Shown here piece after piece: positions 1 to 6,564 of a stretch of 64,000 nt of DNA. This stretch comes from Demequina phytophila (lineage in GTDB: Bacteria; Actinomycetota; Actinomycetes; Actinomycetales; Demequinaceae). A program made the translations under genes and the position numbers. Location of the stretch: the NCBI RefSeq assembly GCF_000971135.1, contig NZ_BBLW01000003.1:186001-250000 (forward strand), given 5' to 3'. The notes under the pieces were generated by a model. That model saw only the letters and a list, made by a program, of their open reading frames with translations. It made no database searches and was not told the DNA's origin. Every line of letters starts with the position of its first letter. Positions within the stretch are counted from its first letter, which is position 1.

Positions 1-903
1 GAGGGCGAGCGCTTCTGGGTGAAGTACCACTTCAAGTCCCAGCAGGGCGTGCACGGCCTCAGCATCGAGGAGGCGGGTCAGCTCGCGGGCTCGGACGGCG
101 ACCACCACATCCGCGACCTCTACGAGCACATCGAGGCCGGCGACTTCCCGCGCTGGGACCTCCACGTGCAGGTCATGCCGTACGAGGATGCCAAGACGTA
201 CCGCTTCAACCCGTTCGACCTCACCAAGGTGTGGCCGCACGGCGACTACCCGCTGATCCCGGTGGGCGTGATGGAGCTCAACAAGAACCCCGAGAACTAC
301 TTCGCGCAGATCGAGCAGGCGACCTTCGCCCCCTCGAACTTCGTGCCCGGTATCGGCGCCTCGCCGGACAAGATGCTGATGGCGCGCATCTTCTCCTACG
401 CGGACGCGCACCGCTACCGCGTGGGCACCAACCACGCCGACCTCCCCGTCAACTCCCCGCACGCCGCGGACGCCAACGGCCACTCGTACGCGAAGGACGG
501 CGCGATGCGCTACTCCTTCTCCTCGCCCTCGACGCCTGTCTACGCGCCCAACTCGCTGGGCGGCGCGCACGCCGACGCCGAGCGTGCCGGTGACGCGGGC
601 AACTGGGAGTCCGACGGCGAGCTGGTCCGTGCGGCCGCGACCCTCCACGCCGAGGACGACGACTTCGGCCAGGCCGGCACCATGTACCGCGAGGTCTTCG
701 ACGACGCGGGCAAGGCCCACATCCTCGAGCAGATCACCGGCCACGTCGGCGCGGTGCAGTCGGACGAGATCCGCGAGCGTGCGATCCAGTACTGGACCAA
801 CGTCGACGCGGGCCTCGGCGCGAAGCTGCGCGCCAACCTCGCAGGCGAGACGCCGGTCGAGGCCGGCGAGCCCGGCACCGGAGTGGAGCCCGTCACCGTC
901 TGA
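1..903 (+). CDS. Catalase, C-terminal part (5' end outside window)
   Basis: Heme catalase that breaks down hydrogen peroxide; cytosolic. The frame is open from base 1 (reads E-G-E-R-F-W-V-K-Y-H-F-K), so the true start lies upstream. The visible 300 residues hold the catalase core strand KYHFKSQQG, the HVQVMP and FNPFDLTKVWP blocks, and the proximal heme-ligand signature RIFSYADAHRYR, with the ligand tyrosine encoded at 397-399. The C-terminal immune-responsive helical domain follows. There is no flavodoxin-like extension, so this is a small-subunit clade enzyme rather than a KatE-type large one. A perfect stem-loop follows the stop codon. Family certain; the exact symbol (katA) cannot be decided from a fragment. 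Confidence 0.96.
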   Translation, partial: EGERFWVKYHFKSQQGVHGLSIEEAGQLAGSDGDHHIRDLYEHIEAGDFPRWDLHVQVMPYEDAKTYRFNPFDLTKVWPHGDYPLIPVGVMELNKNPENYFAQIEQATFAPSNFVPGIGASPDKMLMARIFSYADAHRYRVGTNHADLPVNSPHAADANGHSYAKDGAMRYSFSSPSTPVYAPNSLGGAHADAERAGDAGNWESDGELVRAAATLHAEDDDFGQAGTMYREVFDDAGKAHILEQITGHVGAVQSDEIRERAIQYWTNVDAGLGAKLRANLAGETPVEAGEPGTGVEPVTV

Positions 904-922
904 TCGATCGCGTCAACTGAAT

Positions 923-965
923 CCGAGGGCCCGGTCCCGCTCGATGAGCGGGTTCGGGCCCTCGG
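923..965 (+). terminator. Long stem-loop after catalase
   Basis: Two nested perfect stems: an outer 11-bp arm CCGAGGGCCCG pairs with CGGGCCCTCGG and an inner 7-bp arm CCCGCTC pairs with GAGCGGG around a 3-nt loop. No T-run follows, as is common for actinobacterial terminators. It separates catalase from the promoter of the next gene. Confidence 0.75.
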
Positions 966-1019
966 CGCGTCCGCGGCTACCATGGCCGCGCCCCCACCTG
1001 CCCCGGACGGAGACCCTCC

Positions 1020-2531
1020 ATGCCCACCGACGCCCGCACCGCGACCGGAGTGCCCGAGGCGACCACCGCATCGTCCTGGCGCGCGGCGCTGAAGCCGCGC
1101 ACGCTACGCGTGGAACTGGTCTCCGGCCTCATGGTCGCGCTCGCGCTCATCCCCGAGGCGATCAGCTTCTCGATCATCGCGGGCGTGGACCCGCGGGTGG
1201 GTCTGTTCGCGTCCTTCACCATGGCCGTGTCGATCGCTTTCCTGGGCGGGCGTCCCGCGATGATCTCGGCCGCGACGGCCGCGGTCGCGCTCGTGGTCGC
1301 ACCCCTCGCCAAGGAGCACGGCCTCGACTACCTGGTGGTCGCGGTGGTCCTCGGCGGGCTCATCCAGGTCGCGCTGGGACTGCTGGGCGTCGCGAAGCTC
1401 ATGCGCTTCATCCCGCGCTCCGTCATGGTCGGGTTCGTCAACTCGCTCGCGATCCTCATCGCGATGGCGCAGCTGCCGCACCTCACCGGCAAGCCCTGGG
1501 TCGTGTACGTCCTGGTCGCCGCCGGGCTCGGAGTGATCGCGCTGTGGCCGCGGCTGACCAAGGCGGTGCCGGCGCCGCTCGTCGCGATCGTGCTGCTCAC
1601 GGTGGTGACGGTCGCGGCGGGCATCGCGGTCCCGACCGTGGGCGACGAGGGCGCGCTGCCCGAGGGACTCCCCGGGCTGTTCCTTCCCGACGTGCCGCTC
1701 ACCCTCGAGACCCTGCGGATCGTCGCGCCGTACGCGCTCGGCCTCGCGCTCGTGGGTCTGCTCGAGTCGCTCATGACCGCGAAGCTGGTCGACGACATCA
1801 CCGACACCCACTCCGACAAGACCCGCGAGGCCTGGGGACAGGGCGCCGCCAACGTGATCACCGGCCTGTTCGGCGGCATGGGCGGCTGCGCGATGATCGG
1901 CCAGACCATGATCAACGTGAAGGCCGGCGGCGCGCGAACCCGACTGTCGACGTTGAGCGCGGGCGTGTTCCTGCTGATCCTCATCCTGCTGCTGGGCGAC
2001 GTGGTCGCGATCATCCCGATGGCGGCGCTCGTGGCGGTCATGCTGTTCGTCGCGTGGGCGACCTTCGACTGGCATTCGATCCGCCCGTCGACGCTGCGCC
2101 GCATGCCGCGTTCGGAGACGTCGGTGATGCTGCTCACCGTCGCCGTCGTGGTCGCGACGCACAACCTCGCGTACGGCGTGGTCGCGGGCGTGCTGCTCGC
2201 GAGCGTGCTCTTCGCGCGTCGGGTCGCGCACCTCGCGCAGGTCACCGCCACGCCCGCGGAGGACGGTGTGCGCCGCTACACCGTCACCGGGGAGCTGTTC
2301 TTCGCCAGCTCGAACGACCTCTACAGCCAGTTCGACTACGCGGGCGACCCCGCGAAGGTCGTGATCGACATGAGCGCGTCGCACGTGTGGGACGCCTCGA
2401 CCGTCGCGGCGCTCGACGCCGTCGAGCACAAGTACGCCGCGCATGGGATCGAGGTCGAGATCGTGGGTCTCAACGAGGCCTCGCGCGCGCTCCACGGCCG
2501 CATGACCGGGCACCTCGGGGCCGGCCACTAG
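1020..2531 (+). CDS. SulP family inorganic anion transporter with STAS domain
   Basis: Integral membrane transporter of the SulP/SLC26 family, moving sulfate, bicarbonate or a related anion. The 503-residue protein has a run of about ten to twelve hydrophobic segments starting near residue 30 (LVSGLMVALALIPEAISFSIIAGVDP is the family entry motif) and a C-terminal cytoplasmic STAS domain from about residue 410 (VVIDMSASHVWDASTVAALD). The ATG is preceded by GGAG at 1009-1012 with a 7-nt spacer, and a TACCAT hexamer at 978-983 fits a -10 box. The short STAS domain and the GMGGCAMIGQTMINV block are typical of actinobacterial SulP proteins. The substrate cannot be read from sequence. It converges on the mprF-like gene with 45 bp between them. 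Confidence 0.93.
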   Translation: MPTDARTATGVPEATTASSWRAALKPRTLRVELVSGLMVALALIPEAISFSIIAGVDPRVGLFASFTMAVSIAFLGGRPAMISAATAAVALVVAPLAKEHGLDYLVVAVVLGGLIQVALGLLGVAKLMRFIPRSVMVGFVNSLAILIAMAQLPHLTGKPWVVYVLVAAGLGVIALWPRLTKAVPAPLVAIVLLTVVTVAAGIAVPTVGDEGALPEGLPGLFLPDVPLTLETLRIVAPYALGLALVGLLESLMTAKLVDDITDTHSDKTREAWGQGAANVITGLFGGMGGCAMIGQTMINVKAGGARTRLSTLSAGVFLLILILLLGDVVAIIPMAALVAVMLFVAWATFDWHSIRPSTLRRMPRSETSVMLLTVAVVVATHNLAYGVVAGVLLASVLFARRVAHLAQVTATPAEDGVRRYTVTGELFFASSNDLYSQFDYAGDPAKVVIDMSASHVWDASTVAALDAVEHKYAAHGIEVEIVGLNEASRALHGRMTGHLGAGH

Positions 2532-2576
2532 GGACGATGCGCGGGCCGGCGGCGCGGGCGGGTTCGCCGGCGCCGG

Positions 2577-4931
2577 TCAGTCGGGTCGCGTCACCGCGGC
2601 CTTGACCAGGTCCGTCGCCGTCGCGTCGGGCAGGTAGGCCCGCAGGATCGCGAGGGCGATGGCGGGCAGCTGCGCCTCGTCGGGGTACATGAGGAACAGC
2701 GGGTGGTGCTCCGGCTTGAACTTGGCCTTGTACCGCTCGAGGCTCGCGAACCCGTAGTAGGGCTCCATCTTGTCCGCGAGGATGTCGAGGAGCCGCTCGA
2801 CCGTGCCCTCGACCTCGCCGGAGTAGCTCAGGGGTGCCGCCGAGAGCGAGATGAACTCGTAGCCGGCCTCCTTGTACGCGACCGCGGACTCGGCGATGAG
2901 GAACTCCATCACGCCGTTCATCACCCCGTCGTCCAGGCGGCGCTTCATGATGTCGATGGTCCAGCCGACCACGTCGCCGTCGCGGTAGACCGGCATCCAG
3001 CTGGTCATGCCGTGGACGGTGCCGTCCTCGTCGACGGCGACGTGCATCTCGACGTTCGGGTCGTCGGCCTCGGGCAGGTCGCCCAGGGTGAAGCCCATCT
3101 CGGGCAGCGACTTGTCCCCCGCCCACTGAGCGGAGATGGCCTCGAGCTGATCCTTCATGCCGCGGGGCGCGTCGGCGAACCGCACCGAGCGCATGGTCAC
3201 GCCCTCGCGCTTCGCCCGGTTGATGGCGGAGCGCACGTCCTGCCAGGCCTTGCCGGTGAACGCCAGCTCGGGCAGGCGGACCACCGTGTCCTCGGCGACC
3301 TGGATGGCTCGCCACCCGAGGTCCTCGAGCGTGGCCTTCGCGTCGACGCTCATCCCGAAGTAGGCGACCCGCCACCCGCGCGAGCGGCAGAAGTCCGCGA
3401 ACTCGACGTAGGCGGCGGGCAGGTCCGCGGCGCGCCCCACGGGATCGGACAGGACCACGACGGTGCTGCCGACCTGCTTGAAGCCCAGGCCGACCGTCCC
3501 CTCCTCGGAGATCCAGTGGTCGATCCCGTCCCAACGTGTCATGTAGCCGATGCTGGTCATCGAGTCCGTGCCGTGCTGGAGGGCGAGGAAGCGGTCGCGG
3601 ACCGATTCGTCGGTGCGGTGCTGGCGCGAGACCAGCAGCAGGCTGATGAGGAAGATCGCGAACGCGGTGAACCAGATGACGCCGATGCTGTTGAGCAGCC
3701 CGCGCGCGAGCGGCGTGGTGCCCTCGACGCCGGTGGTGCCGCCGAAGATGCGGACGATCGCCTCGCCGATGGCGGTTCCCAGCGTCGGCTCGGGGTCGAA
3801 CTGGCTCTGGAGCGCCATGATCGAGACGACGGTGAAGAGCATGAGGCCCGCGATCGTCAGGAGGCCCCGCCGCCACACCCGACCTCGGCTCGACCTGTCG
3901 CCCTTGACGCCGAAGTGCCTGCGCCATCCGAAGATCAGCGTGAGCAGCGCGAGGTCGAGGACCAGGTCGAGCGTGCCCGAGGCGGTGAGCCCGCCCACGA
4001 TCCCGTCGGCGACGACGCCGATCACCGTTCCGGTGGTGACGATCGCGACGTACCACCACGCGCCGCGTCGCCCGCGGTGCAGGGCGTACGCGAACGCGAG
4101 CGACACGACCGCCCCGCCGACGAGCGCGAGCGTGGTGACGCCTGCCTGATCGGCGTTCTCGCCGTAACTGAGGATCCCGCCCGATCCCGGCCAGATCCGC
4201 GTGAGCAGCTGGTGCAGGCTGCCGAACGCGAGCAGCACCGCGGCGGTGTCGCGCACCTCCTGGGGGCCGAACCTCCAGTCGAAGGGTTCGCGCGCACGGC
4301 CGACGATCCAGGGCCCGATGAAGATGCCCGCCAGGAAGGCCATCCCGTGCGTGAAGTCCCAGATCTCGGCGGCGTAGAGGATCATCGCGGAGCAGTAGAG
4401 GAGCCCGACCAGACGGACGCGTCGCCGCCAGAGCAGCGGCATGCCGGCCGTCGCCGCTCCCACCGCGCCGAAGCCCGCGTTGCTCAGGCCCACGTCGGGC
4501 ACGTGGGCGAGGGCCTCCGCCCATCCGACGCCCGCCGCGCCGAGGCCGAGCAGCAGCACGGCGGTGCCGAGAACCGCGATCACGTGGGTGCCGATCACGG
4601 CGATGAGCATGCGCAGCGTCCCATAGCGCAGCTCGAGGAACCCGCCGCCGAGGCAGAACGTCGCGAGGATCAGCGCGTACATCCACGGCTCCGGCGCGAT
4701 CGCCGCGCCGGCGAGGATGTTGATCCAGTGGCCGTCGGCGAACTCGTCGACACCCCAGCCCCAGCGGTCCACCAGGCCCGACTCCTCGGCCGTGCTCCAC
4801 AGCGCGCCGGTGAGCGCACCCACGACCAGGACCACGACGGTGATGACGATGGTGCCCGGCACGCGGCCTGCGAACTCGAGCGCGCGGGCGAGGGACGATG
4901 CGGAGGTCGAAGCGGGGGACTCGGTCGCCAT
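2577..4931 (-). CDS. MprF-like phosphatidylglycerol lysyltransferase (rhomboid-like N-terminus, DUF2156 C-terminus)
   Basis: Probable bifunctional membrane protein that aminoacylates phosphatidylglycerol, lowering surface charge and giving resistance to cationic peptides. 784 residues. The N-terminal 240 residues form a rhomboid-like membrane bundle (FLELRYGT, LSNAGFGAVGA, FTHGMAFLAGI) without a rhomboid GxSG serine. More transmembrane segments run to about residue 425. The C-terminal 340 residues are a DUF2156 synthetase domain (DSMTSIGYMTRWDG, VVLSDPVG, INRAKREGV, MGFTLGDL, GFASLERYKAKFKP). TAGCGT at 4943-4938, 6 nt before the ATG, with GGGACA 17 bp further upstream, suggests leaderless transcription. 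No tRNA-synthetase domain is fused. The amino acid transferred (Lys, Ala or Arg) is unknown. Confidence 0.88.
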   Translation of the reverse strand: MATESPASTSASSLARALEFAGRVPGTIVITVVVLVVGALTGALWSTAEESGLVDRWGWGVDEFADGHWINILAGAAIAPEPWMYALILATFCLGGGFLELRYGTLRMLIAVIGTHVIAVLGTAVLLLGLGAAGVGWAEALAHVPDVGLSNAGFGAVGAATAGMPLLWRRRVRLVGLLYCSAMILYAAEIWDFTHGMAFLAGIFIGPWIVGRAREPFDWRFGPQEVRDTAAVLLAFGSLHQLLTRIWPGSGGILSYGENADQAGVTTLALVGGAVVSLAFAYALHRGRRGAWWYVAIVTTGTVIGVVADGIVGGLTASGTLDLVLDLALLTLIFGWRRHFGVKGDRSSRGRVWRRGLLTIAGLMLFTVVSIMALQSQFDPEPTLGTAIGEAIVRIFGGTTGVEGTTPLARGLLNSIGVIWFTAFAIFLISLLLVSRQHRTDESVRDRFLALQHGTDSMTSIGYMTRWDGIDHWISEEGTVGLGFKQVGSTVVVLSDPVGRAADLPAAYVEFADFCRSRGWRVAYFGMSVDAKATLEDLGWRAIQVAEDTVVRLPELAFTGKAWQDVRSAINRAKREGVTMRSVRFADAPRGMKDQLEAISAQWAGDKSLPEMGFTLGDLPEADDPNVEMHVAVDEDGTVHGMTSWMPVYRDGDVVGWTIDIMKRRLDDGVMNGVMEFLIAESAVAYKEAGYEFISLSAAPLSYSGEVEGTVERLLDILADKMEPYYGFASLERYKAKFKPEHHPLFLMYPDEAQLPAIALAILRAYLPDATATDLVKAAVTRPD

Positions 4932-4937
4932 AGGCCC

Positions 4938-4966
4938 ACGCTAGCCATGCGGGCGGCGCGTGTCCC
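4938..4966 (-). promoter_or_regulatory. Putative promoter of the mprF-like gene
   Basis: On the minus strand GGGACA is followed after 17 bp by TAGCGT, and the ATG lies exactly 6 nt beyond, so the transcript would start at or next to the start codon. Confidence 0.5.
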
Positions 4967-4994
4967 GGGATTCCGCGCCGCGGGACCAGGAAGA

Positions 4995-5023
4995 ATGACC
5001 TTCCGAGCCGCCTCGGTTACCCT
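4995..5023 (+). promoter_or_regulatory. Putative promoter for the uORF-DUF3566 unit
   Basis: ATGACC (4995-5000), 17-bp spacer, TACCCT (5018-5023), then 6 nt to the ATG of a short ORF at 5030. It is divergent from the mprF-like promoter. Confidence 0.55.
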
Positions 5024-5029
5024 TGGGAG

Positions 5030-5095
5030 ATGCCCGCGCAGCCATGCGTGGACCACAGGACCGCCTCGCGCGCGTCTGACGACAGGGAGCATTGA
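5030..5095 (+). CDS. Leaderless 21-residue upstream ORF coupled to the DUF3566 gene
   Basis: ATG lies 6 nt after the TACCCT hexamer, so it would be the first codon of a leaderless transcript. It encodes 21 residues (begins MPAQPCVDHR) and ends in TGA at 5093-5095, overlapping the ATG of the DUF3566 gene by one base (TGATG). AGGGAG at 5084-5089, inside the uORF, is the likely ribosome site for the next gene. No known peptide is recognised. The arrangement predicts translational coupling; it could also be a fortuitous frame. Confidence 0.45.
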   Translation: MPAQPCVDHRTASRASDDREH

Positions 5096-5877
5096 TGAAC
5101 GCGGACGACCGCACCACCACGTCGACCCGCGGCCTCTACGCGCCGCGCGGTGCCGAGCCGACCACCGGTCAGGTCCCCGCGCGCCGGGCGTTCATGCCCG
5201 TCGACAACGCGACCACCGCATCGTCCCCCTCGACCGGCTCCATCCCGCAGCGCACCGCGCTGCGGCCGCAGAGCGAGCCCGAGGGCATCCCGACCACGCA
5301 GCAGCCGCAGGCGTTCTCGCCCACCGGCGCCCCCGCCCCCACGGCCCCCACCGCGCCGGCGCCCGCCTCGGACGAGCCGTCGCGCCTCGAGGGTGCCGTC
5401 GGCGCAGGCACCGCGGCGATCGGCGCGGGTGCCGCCAAGGTCAAGGGCTTCGCGGGCCGTGCCGCCGAGAGCTTCAAGGCGGGCGACGACCTGGGCACCC
5501 CCACCGCGAAGGGCGGCCCGCGCAAGGCCCGCGTGCTGCTGTCGCGGATCGACCCGTGGTCGGCGCTCAAGCTCGGCTTCCTGCTGTCGATCGCGCTCGG
5601 CATCATGTTCGTGGTCGCGGTGTTCGTGGTGTGGAACGTCGCCAACGGCATGGGCACGTTCGCCCTCATCAACGAGTGGGTCGTGAAGCTGTTCGCGCAG
5701 GACTCCGAGGTCGACATCATGCAGTTCTTCGACCGCAACCGGGTCATGAGCGCGGCGATCCTCATCTCGGTGGTCAACGTGGTGCTGTTGACGGCGCTCG
5801 CGACCATCGGCGCGTTCCTCTACAACGTGGTCTCCTCGGTGGTCGGCGGTGTCTACGTCACCCTCACCGACGACTGA
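5095..5877 (+). CDS. DUF3566 domain membrane protein
   Basis: Conserved actinobacterial membrane protein normally encoded just upstream of tRNA-Ile near gyrA; function unknown. 260 residues: a Pro/Ala/Thr-rich disordered N-terminus to about residue 130, then DUF3566 (RIDPWSALKLGFLLSIALGIMF, NEWVVKLF, two transmembrane helices about residues 158-182 and 218-245). I chose ATG 5095, which is 5 nt after AGGGAG, over TTG 5092. Here it is not adjacent to gyrA; the mprF-like gene lies upstream, so it depends on its own promoter through the uORF. The stem-loop at 5897 closes the unit. Confidence 0.9.
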   Translation: MNADDRTTTSTRGLYAPRGAEPTTGQVPARRAFMPVDNATTASSPSTGSIPQRTALRPQSEPEGIPTTQQPQAFSPTGAPAPTAPTAPAPASDEPSRLEGAVGAGTAAIGAGAAKVKGFAGRAAESFKAGDDLGTPTAKGGPRKARVLLSRIDPWSALKLGFLLSIALGIMFVVAVFVVWNVANGMGTFALINEWVVKLFAQDSEVDIMQFFDRNRVMSAAILISVVNVVLLTALATIGAFLYNVVSSVVGGVYVTLTDD

Positions 5878-5896
5878 ACGGCCTGCTAGACGGACC

Positions 5897-5930
5897 CCGC
5901 CGCCGCGATTTTGTCCCACGGCGGCGGTTT
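5897..5930 (+). terminator. Terminator after DUF3566
   Basis: Perfect 9-bp stem CCGCCGCCG / CGGCGGCGG with a 13-nt loop followed by TTT. A second inverted repeat, CCGCGGCG-ctga-CGCCGCGG at 5945-5964, sits immediately upstream of tRNA-Ile. Confidence 0.7.
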
Positions 5931-5967
5931 GGTATCGTTTAACGCCGCGGCGCTGACGCCGCGGAAG

Positions 5968-6041
5968 GGGCCCATAGCTCAGGCGGTTAGAGCGCTTCGC
6001 TGATAACGAAGAGGTCGGAGGTTCAAGTCCTCCTGGGCCCA
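5968..6041 (+). tRNA. tRNA-Ile (anticodon GAT)
   Basis: Full cloverleaf: acceptor GGGCCCA pairs with TGGGCCC, D-arm AGCTCAGGCGGTTAGAGC, anticodon stem CTTCG/CGAAG with anticodon GAT at 6002-6004, T-arm GGAGGTTCAAGTCCTCC. Discriminator A6041. CCA is not encoded (ACCG follows). Confidence 0.98.
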
Positions 6042-6052
6042 CCGAGGTGAAC

Positions 6053-6169
6053 ATGAAGAATGTGCTGTTCCTCGCAGCCGCCGTCGTGGCAGGCGCGATC
6101 GCTTACGTCCTCATCACCGAGAACTCCAACCGCGACGTGTGGGACGATGTCCACTACCCGGTTCGGTGA
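6053..6169 (+). CDS. DLW-39 family small membrane protein
   Basis: A 38-residue protein between tRNA-Ile and tRNA-Ala, the position and length that define the actinobacterial DLW-39 family (function unknown). It has a single N-terminal hydrophobic helix (VLFLAAAVVAGAIAYVLI) followed by a polar tail RDVWDDVHY carrying the family's D-[LV]-W signature. GAGGTGAAC just before the ATG gives a ribosome site. It must be transcribed with, or directly after, the tRNA-Ile gene. Confidence 0.88.
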   Translation: MKNVLFLAAAVVAGAIAYVLITENSNRDVWDDVHYPVR

Positions 6170-6189
6170 CCACCCGGTCTGCTGACCAC

Positions 6190-6262
6190 GGGGCCTTGGC
6201 GCAATTGGTAGCGCACCTGCTTTGCAAGCAGGGGGTTAGGGGTTCGAGTCCCCTAGGCTCCA
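6190..6262 (+). tRNA. tRNA-Ala (anticodon TGC)
   Basis: Acceptor GGGGCCT pairs with AGGCTCC (one G-T), anticodon stem CCTGC/GCAGG with loop TTTGCAA and anticodon TGC at 6223-6225, T-arm GGGGTTCGAGTCCCC. Discriminator A6262. CCA is not encoded. Confidence 0.98.
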
Positions 6263-6270
6263 CTCTCGAG

Positions 6271-6304
6271 AAGACCCTCGCCGGTTGCGGCGGGGGTCTT
6301 TCTG
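6271..6304 (+). terminator. Intrinsic terminator after tRNA-Ala
   Basis: 13-bp stem (one G-T) starting AAGACCC and ending GGGTCTT with a 4-nt loop, followed by TCTGCTTTT. Confidence 0.85.
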
Positions 6305-6564
6305 CTTTTCGAGGGGCTGCTTCCCGGTGGCACCCTGGTGTCCGCACAGCGGCTGTGCGAACGTCAATGTGACGGTGGAGCGCATCTGGAGCGCACCTGG
6401 CGGGCGGTCATCTCCCCATTGATCCGATCGAGCAGAATTCCGCGGACTTTTCTGCGCTCGCCTATCACCGCGACCTGACCGACACCGCGAGCGCTCCGCG
6501 GGAGGGACGATGCCCCGGCCGGCAGGGCGTCGCGGTCCCGTTCGCGCGCGGTTACCATCGACCC
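6305..6564. other. Non-coding stretch upstream of GH127
   Basis: No gene seen. It holds a palindrome CGCACAGC-g-GCTGTGCG (6343-6359), a tandem TGGAGCGCA pair at about 6375-6393, and one exact GGGACGATGC at 6504-6513. TACCAT at 6553-6558 stands 6 nt before the GH127 ATG and is the likely -10 of a leaderless promoter; no -35 box is evident. The palindrome could be an operator, but no regulator is adjacent. Confidence 0.5.

Noticed and set aside
2703-5942. Open frame of about 1079 codons antisense to the mprF-like gene and across DUF3566
   Set aside because: Low-complexity shadow frame spanning two well-supported genes; no start signal or domain.
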